From: an uncultured Methanobrevibacter sp.
Lineage (GTDB): Archaea; Methanobacteriota; Methanobacteria; Methanobacteriales; Methanobacteriaceae
Direction of reading: 5' to 3'
Length of the DNA stretch: 8,541 bases
Assembly (NCBI GenBank): GCA_902783085.1
Contig: CACZPT010000017.1
Location: 1-8,541 of the forward strand
Position 1 is the stretch's first letter, and the number at the start of each line of letters is the position of its first letter. The notes below the pieces were generated by a model, which was not told where the DNA came from, ran no database searches, and was given only the letters and a program-made list of their open reading frames with translations. The translations under genes and the position numbers were made by a program. Shown here in pieces: positions 1 through 6,129 of the stretch.

Positions 1-2
1 CC

Positions 3-200
3 ACCCACAATAATTCCATTAATTTTAGAATCCACCAAAAAAATGTAAATAACCTAAAACCCGATAATAAAAAATACTGTTATACAACATATTTAAAAAC
101 AAACCAAGAGCACAAGATAACTATTTCCACATCAAAAAAACTCAAATCATACAAAAAACTACAAACTCAAATGGTAAAAACTTTAAGAGAAATACTATAA
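3..200 (+). CDS. 3' end of an unrecognised gene, cut by the left edge
   Basis: One plus-strand frame is open from the window edge to a TAA at 198-200, giving 65 residues of a C-terminus whose start lies outside the window. The peptide is very basic and polar, with lysine-rich stretches (for example KKLKSYKKLQ) and an amphipathic-looking end, MVKTLREIL. In DNA this A-rich, 65 codons without a stop is unlikely by chance, and the A-rich plus strand fits coding on this strand. The only internal ATG (171-173) lies near the end, so this is better read as a truncated long gene than a small one. No motif or family is recognised. It would converge on cdc48. Moderate confidence that it is coding, none on function. 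Confidence 0.5.
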   Translation, partial: THNNSINFRIHQKNVNNLKPDNKKYCYTTYLKTNQEHKITISTSKKLKSYKKLQTQMVKTLREIL

Positions 201-346
201 TATTTCCTATGTTATCTTCACAATATTGCTCTGTATGCAATTGAATATAATAATATATAACATTGAATCACAAAAGATGATGGCAATTTAATTCAAATAA
301 CAAGTTAATCATGGCATATGGTGAAATTTAAATCATTTGAAATCAG

Positions 347-389
347 AAAAAAAAATAAAATAGATGAATACGGTTAGATATTCATCTAT
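347..389 (-). terminator. Hairpin plus T tract, minus-strand terminator-like
   Basis: An 11-bp perfect inverted repeat (360-370 and 379-389, core TAGATGAATA / TATTCATCTA) closes an 8-nt loop. Read on the minus strand it is followed at once by TTTT, A and nine T (360 down to 347). Hairpin plus U tract suits an archaeal transcript end. It lies about 220 nt beyond the cdc48 terminator, so it may be a backup terminator or end an unannotated minus-strand RNA. The stem also covers the ATG of the plus-strand ORF at 364. Confidence 0.4.
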
Positions 390-540
390 AGTTATGTTTG
401 ATATGTTATTATTGGGGGTGTTTGTGTTAGTTGAGTTTGTAGTTTCAAAATTAACTGTATATTTTGTTGCGGATAAAATTGCTATTAGGACAATTAAACA
501 GATTATATTATATTTTTTTACAATATATATTTTGATTTAG
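364..540 (+). CDS. Possible small membrane protein, 58 aa
   Basis: An ATG at 364 opens 58 codons ending in TAG at 538-540. The predicted peptide has a hydrophobic stretch at about residues 9-26 (MLLLGVFVLVEFVV), a short charged middle (ADKIAIRTIKQ) and a second hydrophobic end (IILYFFTIYILI), a plausible two-helix membrane hairpin. Internal ATGs at 394 and 403 would give shorter forms. A weak TATA-like ATTTAAAT at 326-333, preceded by GAA, would place transcription start near 355, almost leaderless; no Shine-Dalgarno site is seen. T-rich DNA easily produces hydrophobic ORFs by chance, and a terminator-like hairpin overlaps the start, so this is only a candidate. No family recognised. Confidence 0.22.
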   Translation: MNTVRYSSIVMFDMLLLGVFVLVEFVVSKLTVYFVADKIAIRTIKQIILYFFTIYILI

Positions 541-611
541 TTAATTTCAATTTAAATAATTTAGTTAATAACTTAATTTATTAAAAAATAGTGTTTAATG
601 GGATTATTATC

Positions 612-652
612 AAAAAAAGAGGAGGGAAGGAAGAAATTGGGGTTTCTTCCTT
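612..652 (-). terminator. Terminator of cdc48
   Basis: A 10-bp inverted repeat (627-636 and 643-652) with a 6-nt loop begins inside the cdc48 stop codon. On the minus strand it is followed, after a short pyrimidine-rich gap, by seven T (618 down to 612). Position, stem and T tract fit an intrinsic archaeal terminator for the minus-strand cdc48 transcript. Confidence 0.65.
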
Positions 653-2840
653 ACATATATTGGACTAACTGTTCTTCCTGGTTGTTTCCAGGTTTTACTT
701 TTTCTATAGCTTCTTTGAAATATTTGTTTGGAATTTCACAAGCTTTTAAATCATTTCTTAATGTGAGCATTGCTGCTTCACGACATACGGCTTCGATATC
801 TGCTCCAACATATCCTTCAGTGCTTTTAGCTAATTTTTTGAGGTTGACGTCTTTTGCTAATGGCATTCCTTTAGTGTGAACTTCAAAAATTGCAATTCTT
901 GCTTCTTCAGATGGAACATCGACTTTAATGTGTCTGTCGAATCTTCCAGGTCTCATTAAACCAGGGTCTATAATATCTGGTCTATTTGTTGCTGCAATAA
1001 TTGCTACATCTTCAAGCTCTTCTAAACCATCCATTTCTGTTAAGAGTTGATTCACAACTCTTTTTGTCACGCCACTATCTCCATCGTTTCCGCTACGTGT
1101 ACTTGCAATGGAATCGATTTCATCGAAAAAGATTACTGTTGGGGCAGTCTGTTTTGCTTTTCTAAATACTTCTCTGATTCCTTTTTCTGATTCTCCAACC
1201 CATTTTGATAGGAGTTCTGGTCCTTTAATTGAGATGAAGTTTGCTTCACTTTCACTTGCTACAGCCTTTGCAAGTAATGTTTTTCCCGTACCTGGCACTC
1301 CATAGAGTAGGGTTCCTTTAGGAGGTCTTACGCCTAATCTTTGGAAAGTTTCAGGATATTTTAATGGCCATTCAACAGCTTCCTGCAATTCTTGTTTTGC
1401 ATCGTCAAGACCACCTACATCATCCCATTTAACATCTGGAACTTGTATGAGAACTTCTCTTAATGCGGAAGGTTGAATTTCTTTTAAAGCGGATTTAAAA
1501 TCGTCTTTTGTTACAATGATTTTTTTAAGAACTTCTTCTGGAATTTCTTCATCACTTTTAATGTCTGGTAAAATCCTTCTGACTACTCTCATTGCTGCTT
1601 CTTTACATAATGATTCTAAATCTGCTCCTACAAATCCGTGTGTGGTATTTGCAAGTTTTTTCAAATCAACATCTTCAGCTATGGGCATGTTTCTTGTGTG
1701 AATTTCTAATACTTCTTGTCTTTCATCTGCATCTGGAACACCGATTTCAATTTCACGGTCAAATCTTCCTGGCCTTCTAAGTGCTGGATCAAGTGAGTCT
1801 GGTCTGTTTGTTGCACCAATCACTACGACTTGTCCTCTTGATTTAAGACCATCCATTAATGTTAGAAGTTGTGCTACTGTTCTTCTTTCGACTTCACCAT
1901 TTGTTTCTTCTCTTTTTGGAGCAATTGCATCTAATTCATCAATGAATATGATTGATGGGGAGTTTGCTTCTGCTTCTTCAAAGAATTCTCTTAGGTTTTC
2001 TTCTGAACCTCCAACGTATTTGCTCATGATTTCTGGACCATTTATTGCGATGAAATGAGCATCACTTTCACTAGCTACGGCTTTTGCTAGTAATGTTTTT
2101 CCTGTTCCTGGTGGTCCGTGCATTAATACTCCTTTTGGTGGTGCAATACCTAATTTTTCAAATAATTCTGGTCTTTTAAGAGGAATTTCAATCATTTCTC
2201 TTACTTTTTTAACTTCTTCTTTAAGACCGCCTATATCTTCATAGCTTACATCTACTAAGTTAGTTACACCTTCGATTTTGGATACGTCTACTGGATTTTC
2301 GTGAAGTTCTACTTCGGTATTTTGTCCAACAACTACAATTCCTCCAGGATGAGTGGATACTACTGCGAATCTTATTTCTTTCATTGGGCTAAAGTCCATT
2401 AGTTCATCAAATATGCTGTTAAATCCCATATTTGATCTTGGGGCTCTTATTTGAGATCCAATCAAATCTCCTTGCATCATGACTTTGTTCATAAATAATC
2501 CACGTACATCTCCTTGTACTCGAATGTTATCTTCAGTTGGTGCTAAAACTACTTTTTTAGCTTCTATGGCTTTAGCTTTTTTAATAGTTACTTCTCCACC
2601 GATTGTTGCTCCGGAGTTTTTACGAACTAGTCCATCAATTCTTATTACTCCAAGACCGATGTCGGTTTGTGAAGGTAATACAATTGCTGCAGTTTTTTTC
2701 TCTCCGTTTATTTCAATTAGGTCTTTTTCGTTTAGTCCTAATTCGCTCATGACATTAGGATCTATTCTTGCGATACCTTGGCCTATTTCTCTTTGTGAGA
2801 GTGCTTCTGCAACTTTTAGGATTTTTTCTTTTTGAGTCAT
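651..2840 (-). CDS. cdc48: CDC48/VAT-type AAA+ ATPase (archaeal p97/VCP homologue)
   Basis: Cytosolic unfoldase that uses ATP to pull apart folded proteins and complexes; archaeal members can feed substrates to the 20S proteasome. The 729-residue protein has the full-length p97 layout: N-domain (about 1-185, double-psi barrel start [11 protein letters not shown]), D1 AAA (about 200-430) and D2 AAA (about 470-715). D1 shows Walker A GPPGTGKT (242-249), Walker B IIFIDELD with D301/E302, sensor ATNRPD (343-348) and arginine fingers in RRPGRFDR (355-362). D2 shows Walker A GVPGTGKT (514-521), Walker B VIFFDEID with D573/E574, N619 and MRPGRFDR (629-636). The D2 P-loop has Val where Pro is usual; the consensus GxxxxGKT still holds. 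The C-terminus ends Q-Y-M, an imperfect version of the proteasome-docking HbYX motif. The start at 2840 is chosen because GGAG lies 9 nt upstream and the N-domain begins there; the longer ORF from 2906 adds 22 residues with a six-isoleucine run. Confidence 0.96.
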   Translation of the reverse strand: MTQKEKILKVAEALSQREIGQGIARIDPNVMSELGLNEKDLIEINGEKKTAAIVLPSQTDIGLGVIRIDGLVRKNSGATIGGEVTIKKAKAIEAKKVVLAPTEDNIRVQGDVRGLFMNKVMMQGDLIGSQIRAPRSNMGFNSIFDELMDFSPMKEIRFAVVSTHPGGIVVVGQNTEVELHENPVDVSKIEGVTNLVDVSYEDIGGLKEEVKKVREMIEIPLKRPELFEKLGIAPPKGVLMHGPPGTGKTLLAKAVASESDAHFIAINGPEIMSKYVGGSEENLREFFEEAEANSPSIIFIDELDAIAPKREETNGEVERRTVAQLLTLMDGLKSRGQVVVIGATNRPDSLDPALRRPGRFDREIEIGVPDADERQEVLEIHTRNMPIAEDVDLKKLANTTHGFVGADLESLCKEAAMRVVRRILPDIKSDEEIPEEVLKKIIVTKDDFKSALKEIQPSALREVLIQVPDVKWDDVGGLDDAKQELQEAVEWPLKYPETFQRLGVRPPKGTLLYGVPGTGKTLLAKAVASESEANFISIKGPELLSKWVGESEKGIREVFRKAKQTAPTVIFFDEIDSIASTRSGNDGDSGVTKRVVNQLLTEMDGLEELEDVAIIAATNRPDIIDPGLMRPGRFDRHIKVDVPSEEARIAIFEVHTKGMPLAKDVNLKKLAKSTEGYVGADIEAVCREAAMLTLRNDLKACEIPNKYFKEAIEKVKPGNNQEEQLVQYM

Positions 2841-2849
2841 AGATATCAT

Positions 2850-2853
2850 CTCC
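2850..2853 (-). promoter_or_regulatory. Ribosome binding site of cdc48
   Basis: Minus-strand GGAG, within GGAGATGAT, sits 9 nt before the ATG at 2838-2840. It is the clearest Shine-Dalgarno site in the window and decides the start over the upstream ATGs at 2847-2849 (overlapping the site) and 2904-2906. Confidence 0.7.
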
Positions 2854-2913
2854 GTTGGAAATAATTTAATTATAATGATAATAATTTTTTTGCTTGTTTT
2901 AAGCATGTCACTT

Positions 2914-2926
2914 TACTTGACAAGTA
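2914..2926. promoter_or_regulatory. Palindrome at the inferred cdc48 transcription start (possible operator)
   Basis: TACTTG-A-CAAGTA is a perfect 13-bp palindrome with 6-bp arms. It covers the place, about 25 nt after the TATA centre, where transcription of cdc48 should begin. A repressor bound here would block RNA polymerase recruitment, a common archaeal mechanism. No regulator is identified. Confidence 0.4.
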
Positions 2927-2944
2927 TAACTGTGTATGTTTTAC

Positions 2945-2960
2945 TATATAAATGTTTCGG
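2945..2960 (-). promoter_or_regulatory. BRE/TATA promoter of cdc48
   Basis: On the minus strand, CCGAAACA followed by TTTATATA (2960 down to 2945) matches an archaeal BRE (CGAAA) joined to a consensus TATA box. Predicted transcription start is near 2923, giving a leader of about 80 nt that carries the Shine-Dalgarno site. This is the strongest promoter in the window, suiting a highly expressed chaperone-like gene. Confidence 0.75.
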
Positions 2961-2980
2961 TTTTGAAAGTTTTTCAAAAC
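2960..2980. promoter_or_regulatory. Palindrome directly upstream of the cdc48 BRE
   Basis: GTTTTGAAA-GTT-TTTCAAAAC has two perfect 9-bp arms (2960-2968 and 2972-2980) around a 3-bp centre. It abuts the BRE, a position suited to an activator or to a repressor that shields TFB. Archaeoglobus cdc48 is known to lie in a heat-shock-regulated operon, so a stress regulator is a reasonable inference, but nothing here names one. Confidence 0.4.
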
Positions 2981-3170
2981 TTCCTTAAAATCTGTTATTT
3001 TTATTTATTTTAATTTTATATTATTATTTTAAAAAACAATTATTTTTTTATTAATTTTTATTTTTTTTTAAGTAATTTTAGCTAGCTATATTTAATTTAA
3101 AAATTTAATAACTTTTTATTACTTTAATATTCGTTCGTCTAAAAACGAACAAAATTTTTCTATTAAATCC
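2981..3170. other. A/T-tract spacer between tyrA and cdc48
   Basis: The cdc48-tyrA gap (2841-3170, 330 bp) contains the cdc48 leader and promoter described separately, then this tract of T runs (plus strand) from about 2990 to 3071, a 10-bp palindrome TAGCTAGCTA (3079-3088) and a small hairpin just after tyrA (3133-3150). No ORF or RNA gene is recognised. Upstream A tracts may bend DNA behind the cdc48 promoter; that is inference. Confidence 0.5.
3133..3150 (-). terminator. Weak hairpin after tyrA
   Basis: GTTCGT (3133-3138) and ACGAAC (3145-3150) form a 6-bp stem with a 6-nt loop, 21 nt past the tyrA stop on the minus strand. The following minus-strand sequence is A-rich rather than T-rich, so it is a poor intrinsic terminator and may simply protect the mRNA end. 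Confidence 0.25.
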
Positions 3171-4466
3171 TTAACGTATGGTTCCACCAAAACCAGTTAA
3201 AACTTTCTCAACATCATTAATCGCATCTTTAGAAATAGCATTAATTTTAAAAGTTAGACTCTTATAACCATCAGCAATCTGAGGACCCTGATAAATGTCA
3301 GTTAATCTAACTTCAATAATATTATCAATCTTTTCTAAGGTTTCAACAATAATATTTGGAATAACATTTTCACTAAAAACACAGCTGATATGAGATTCTT
3401 TTTTATAATAATTATCTACTTTCCATTGATATAACTCTTCAGGGGTTAAAACTTTAATATTAGCTATTCTAAGATTAGTTTCATTATCCAAAATAGCTGT
3501 TTTAGCATCAACTACTTTTTCTAAAATGCCAACATGAACTTTGCCTGAATAAATATGTTCAAGGCCGATTTCCTCTCCAATAGAATCATATAATATATTT
3601 ATCTCATGATTTAGTCCAGTAATCGCTTTATCACTTCTACCTAAAGCATTTTGAATATCACCCATATTTTTGGTTGCTTTTATTGCAATTTCAACAAATT
3701 TATCACTATCTTCATTGTTGATTGCATCTCTAAGCTCAAGAACAGCTTCACTAAACGCATTTCTGATATTTTCACCATTGTTATTCATAGACTGGATATA
3801 ATATGTTAAATATGGATTTTGTGATACAATACGAGCAATCATATCAATCATTAAATTATAAATTGGACTTTCATAATCTTCAGTTTCCGTTATATTAACT
3901 TTCAATTTCTCCATTGCTGAAGCTGTTGAAATAAATGAAAAATGAGTTAAAACTTGAACTACACTCATCATATAATCATGATGTTCGGCAGTTGTTTCTA
4001 TAATTCTCATATTTTTACTGGATAAGTAATTATAGACTTTATCATACCACTTACCTTTATCTGTTGGGGTTAACACAATTACTTGATTGTCAAGCTCTGT
4101 TGTTCTAGGTCCGAAAATTGGATGTGTAGGTATAAATTCAACGTTTTTATCTAGAGATTCTTCCATTGCTTTTAGAGGCTCTTCCTTAACTGAAGTCACA
4201 TCAATCATTAATGAGTCTTTTTTCATGAAAGGAGCTACTTCTTTTATAACATCCGTAGTATGGTTAATTGGAACAGATATTATTAAAATATCACTTATAC
4301 TAGCTAATTCTTTATTTGATTCAATATATCCGACATTAGCTTCACTAGCAACATTTCTTCCCTTTTTATGGTCTCTTGCAGTTATTGTAACATCAAATTC
4401 ATCTCTAAAATAATAAATGAGGGTTTTTCCTAAACCGTCACTTCCACCAATTATTCCAATTTTCAT
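3171..4466 (-). CDS. tyrA: Prephenate dehydrogenase with extra C-terminal domain
   Basis: Catalyses oxidative decarboxylation of prephenate to 4-hydroxyphenylpyruvate in tyrosine synthesis; cytosolic. The 431-residue protein opens with a Rossmann nucleotide fold: glycine loop GGSDGLG (7-13), then a second strand ending TARD (29-32), where Arg rather than an acidic residue hints at NADP use. H115 in THPIFGP (114-120) matches the catalytic histidine of the family; HHD (162-164) and QVLTHF (171-176) fit the substrate-site helix. Residues about 165-300 form the helical dimer domain. Simple TyrA proteins are about 280-300 residues; here about 130 more follow. The last 70 (361-431), with DIYQG, GYKSLTFKI and GFGGTIR, look like the ferredoxin-fold anticodon-binding (FDX-ACB) domain of PheRS beta rather than a plain ACT domain. 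The start is ATG 4466: it opens directly on the Rossmann fold and lies about 5 nt after the predicted transcription start, while upstream ATGs (4484, 4493) precede it. Confidence 0.9.
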   Translation of the reverse strand: MKIGIIGGSDGLGKTLIYYFRDEFDVTITARDHKKGRNVASEANVGYIESNKELASISDILIISVPINHTTDVIKEVAPFMKKDSLMIDVTSVKEEPLKAMEESLDKNVEFIPTHPIFGPRTTELDNQVIVLTPTDKGKWYDKVYNYLSSKNMRIIETTAEHHDYMMSVVQVLTHFSFISTASAMEKLKVNITETEDYESPIYNLMIDMIARIVSQNPYLTYYIQSMNNNGENIRNAFSEAVLELRDAINNEDSDKFVEIAIKATKNMGDIQNALGRSDKAITGLNHEINILYDSIGEEIGLEHIYSGKVHVGILEKVVDAKTAILDNETNLRIANIKVLTPEELYQWKVDNYYKKESHISCVFSENVIPNIIVETLEKIDNIIEVRLTDIYQGPQIADGYKSLTFKINAISKDAINDVEKVLTGFGGTIR

Positions 4467-4492
4467 ATTTATTAACTTTAACATATCTTGCA

Positions 4493-4500
4493 TATATAAA
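4493..4500 (-). promoter_or_regulatory. TATA box of tyrA
   Basis: Minus-strand TTTATATA (4500 down to 4493) preceded by ATAAA. A start about 25 nt after its centre falls near 4471, giving a leader of roughly 5 nt before ATG 4466. No Shine-Dalgarno site is present, so translation is probably leaderless or nearly so. Confidence 0.6.
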
Positions 4501-4680
4501 TTTATAGTCTATTACTTAATGTTTTTATCATTTAGTAAAATTATTCTTGGTTTATTATCCTTTTTCGAGTATAAACTATCCATCGTCGACTTATGTGTTC
4601 ATTAATACTGCATATGAATGCACATCAATATTTAAAAATAAACAAAAAAGCATTTGCTGCACCAAAAATCTCATACATGC

Positions 4681-4715
4681 AAAAAGCTTTTAGAGTCATG
4701 CTTAATAAAAAGCTT
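4681..4715 (-). terminator. Possible terminator of the membrane-protein gene
   Basis: AAGCTTTT (4684-4691) and AAAAGCTT (4708-4715) form an 8-bp stem with a 16-nt loop overlapping the stop codon at 4714-4716. On the minus strand the second arm runs into a run of five T (4685 down to 4681). The long loop and A/T-rich stem make it a modest candidate. The rest of the spacer to tyrA, about 180 bp, shows nothing else convincing. Confidence 0.3.
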
Positions 4716-6048
4716 ATTTTCGTTTTAATATTTCATATATTAGAATAGCTGATGCGAAACTTATCATTCCATTAAATAATAACCACCATCTTCCAGGATA
4801 TTTATGTAGTGGGAAATACCAAATTTGAGCAGATGGTGCAAATCCAACAACACTTTGACTTACAAATGCTAAAATAATAATCCAAATCAATAAGGGCATT
4901 ATTTTACTATTTCCATGTTTATTAATTATGTATAGACCATATAATGCTGTTAAAATCATTACTATATAACTTATAATAATTAATATTACTTTTAAGTCTA
5001 GTCCGTGTGATATCAAACCGTTCGGAGCAAAATTCTGAGCTAGCGACAATGCATTAAACCCATCAAATCCAAGTTTAATATAGGCTAGAATCAATATGAT
5101 TGCAGGTATAAAAACAATCAAACTGCTTTTCTTTTTATTTATTTTATATGAATATATTCCAAGTAATCCAAAAAAGACAAATAAGATTAAATCAACAGTT
5201 GTTAACATCATAACATATAGGGATGTTGTAGCTAAATCGATTTTATTAATTAAAGTTACCTCAGAGTAGTTTCCAACCCAATTAGCTATTTCATAATGAT
5301 ACCTATAATCATTTCCAGGATTAAATTTATGGAAAAGTAAAGCACATATTATCATTGCGATTAAAAGCCATAAGCTTTTAGGTAATTTTAAAAATGTGTA
5401 TTGTGATTTTCGATAACAGTATTCATAAATTAAATATAAATACATGCCAAATACCAAAATAGCACATATTTCCATATTCACTGCAAATGCAAGTGAAAAA
5501 ATAATTGCTAAATAACAAATCCATTTTTTAAGACCATCCAATCTTTTTTTATCAAAAATATAAGTTTTAACCAGATAAATATTGATAATTCCAAAGATAA
5601 ACGGCCAGGTATAGTTTAGTGTAGTTGCAACATAACCCGCACTTCTTAAAGCACAATAATTACTAATTCCAAACAATACTGTTATTATAATTGCAATAAT
5701 GTTAAATTTACTTTTATTTTTCAAATCAAAATCATTAAAGTTTTTAACTAATAATTTTGGAATCAGCAAAGCCATTAATGTAAATAAAACAGAATCAATA
5801 ACGTTCCAAATTACAGTATATGTTGCCATAATTGGGGTTAGTAAATCAGTAAAATACCTTGAACTCCAACCATGAATATGTGGCAAGTAGTAATTGTTAA
5901 TATATGAAGATATATCTGAATTTTGATTTAAAAATGATGAATAAATCAAATCATCTTCAATAGAAGGTAATATAAAATGAATTACTAACAATAGTATGAA
6001 AAATATAATAAACGGATAATATTGTATATATTTGCTATTCAAATTCAT
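4714..6048 (-). CDS. Multi-pass membrane protein, DUF6056-like (GT-C-like fold possible)
   Basis: A 444-residue integral membrane protein with about 11-12 hydrophobic segments (roughly 12-28, 78-100, 117-137, 144-163, 176-211, 226-240, 277-302, 309-325, 354-375, 383-402, 422-439). The first outer loop carries the acidic pair EDD (31-33), then WSSRYFTDLL (61-70), NYTWP (145-149), NMEICA (191-196), and near the end GFAPS (402-406) and YPGRWWLL (417-424). This order of acidic first loop, (G/S)R motif, N-x-E in a middle helix and late P-x-R resembles DUF6056 proteins. An acidic first loop is typical of GT-C glycosyltransferases using lipid-linked sugars, so a cell-surface glycan role is possible but unproven. 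The start at 6048 is the first ATG, about 11 nt after the predicted transcription start. It stands alone, with its own promoter. Confident as a membrane protein, less so on family, none on substrate. Confidence 0.8.
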   Translation of the reverse strand: MNLNSKYIQYYPFIIFFILLLVIHFILPSIEDDLIYSSFLNQNSDISSYINNYYLPHIHGWSSRYFTDLLTPIMATYTVIWNVIDSVLFTLMALLIPKLLVKNFNDFDLKNKSKFNIIAIIITVLFGISNYCALRSAGYVATTLNYTWPFIFGIINIYLVKTYIFDKKRLDGLKKWICYLAIIFSLAFAVNMEICAILVFGMYLYLIYEYCYRKSQYTFLKLPKSLWLLIAMIICALLFHKFNPGNDYRYHYEIANWVGNYSEVTLINKIDLATTSLYVMMLTTVDLILFVFFGLLGIYSYKINKKKSSLIVFIPAIILILAYIKLGFDGFNALSLAQNFAPNGLISHGLDLKVILIIISYIVMILTALYGLYIINKHGNSKIMPLLIWIIILAFVSQSVVGFAPSAQIWYFPLHKYPGRWWLLFNGMISFASAILIYEILKRK

Positions 6049-6080
6049 TTCTAATCATATTAACTTTTGTAATAAGTAAA

Positions 6081-6088
6081 TATATAAA
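6081..6088 (-). promoter_or_regulatory. TATA box of the membrane-protein gene
   Basis: Minus-strand TTTATATA (6088 down to 6081). Predicted start is near 6059, with a leader of about 11 nt. It lies back to back with the pelA TATA box, 8 bp away, so its BRE would have to be within the shared 8 bp 6089-6096. Confidence 0.6.
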
Positions 6089-6096
6089 TCCTATGC

Positions 6097-6104
6097 TTTA
6101 TATA
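6097..6104 (+). promoter_or_regulatory. TATA box of pelA
   Basis: Plus-strand TTTATATA. A start about 25 nt after its centre is near 6125, only 4-5 nt before ATG 6130, so pelA is probably read from a nearly leaderless mRNA. No Shine-Dalgarno site is visible. Confidence 0.6.
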
Positions 6105-6129
6105 AAAAAGAGAATATATTTATAATACG

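Larger units (their letters stand above)
201..611. other. A+T-rich spacer between the left-edge gene and cdc48
   Basis: This 411-bp stretch separates two convergent genes. It holds one possible short ORF (364-540), a hairpin followed on the minus strand by a T tract (347-389), and an 11-bp direct repeat ATTTAGTTAAT at 535-545 and 559-569. No tRNA-like or rRNA-like structure, CRISPR unit or other long reading frame is visible on either strand. Confidence 0.5.

Noticed and set aside
1..19. Possible minus-strand gene start (ATG at 17-19, MELLWV) running off the left edge
   Set aside because: Only six codons are visible and the plus-strand frame over the same bases is much better supported.
535..569. 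Direct repeat ATTTAGTTAAT (535-545, 559-569) as a CRISPR remnant or iteron
   Set aside because: Only two short A/T copies, likely by chance in this composition.
598..879. Plus-strand ORF of 93 codons opposite the cdc48 3' end, and similar ORFs opposite cdc48, tyrA, pelA and the transposase
   Set aside because: Antisense shadows of strongly conserved genes; their peptides have no domain pattern.
2841..2906. Longer cdc48 start at ATG 2904-2906 adding 22 residues
   Set aside because: The added peptide is low-complexity with six isoleucines in a row, and the Shine-Dalgarno site and conserved N-domain both point to ATG 2840.
2990..3075. T-rich tract as a replication origin
   Set aside because: No origin-recognition-box repeats and no orc1/cdc6 gene nearby; A/T-rich spacers are normal in this DNA.
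3079..3088. TAGCTAGCTA palindrome in the tyrA-cdc48 spacer as an operator
   Set aside because: About 130 bp behind the cdc48 promoter, single copy and short; nothing links it to a promoter.
4467..4493. Longer tyrA starts at 4493 or 4484
   Set aside because: They lie upstream of the predicted transcription start and, at 4493, at the TATA box itself; the Rossmann fold begins at once from ATG 4466.
4512..4583. Minus-strand 23-codon ORF (MDSLYSKKDNK...) upstream of tyrA
   Set aside because: No Shine-Dalgarno site or promoter of its own and far too short to separate from chance.
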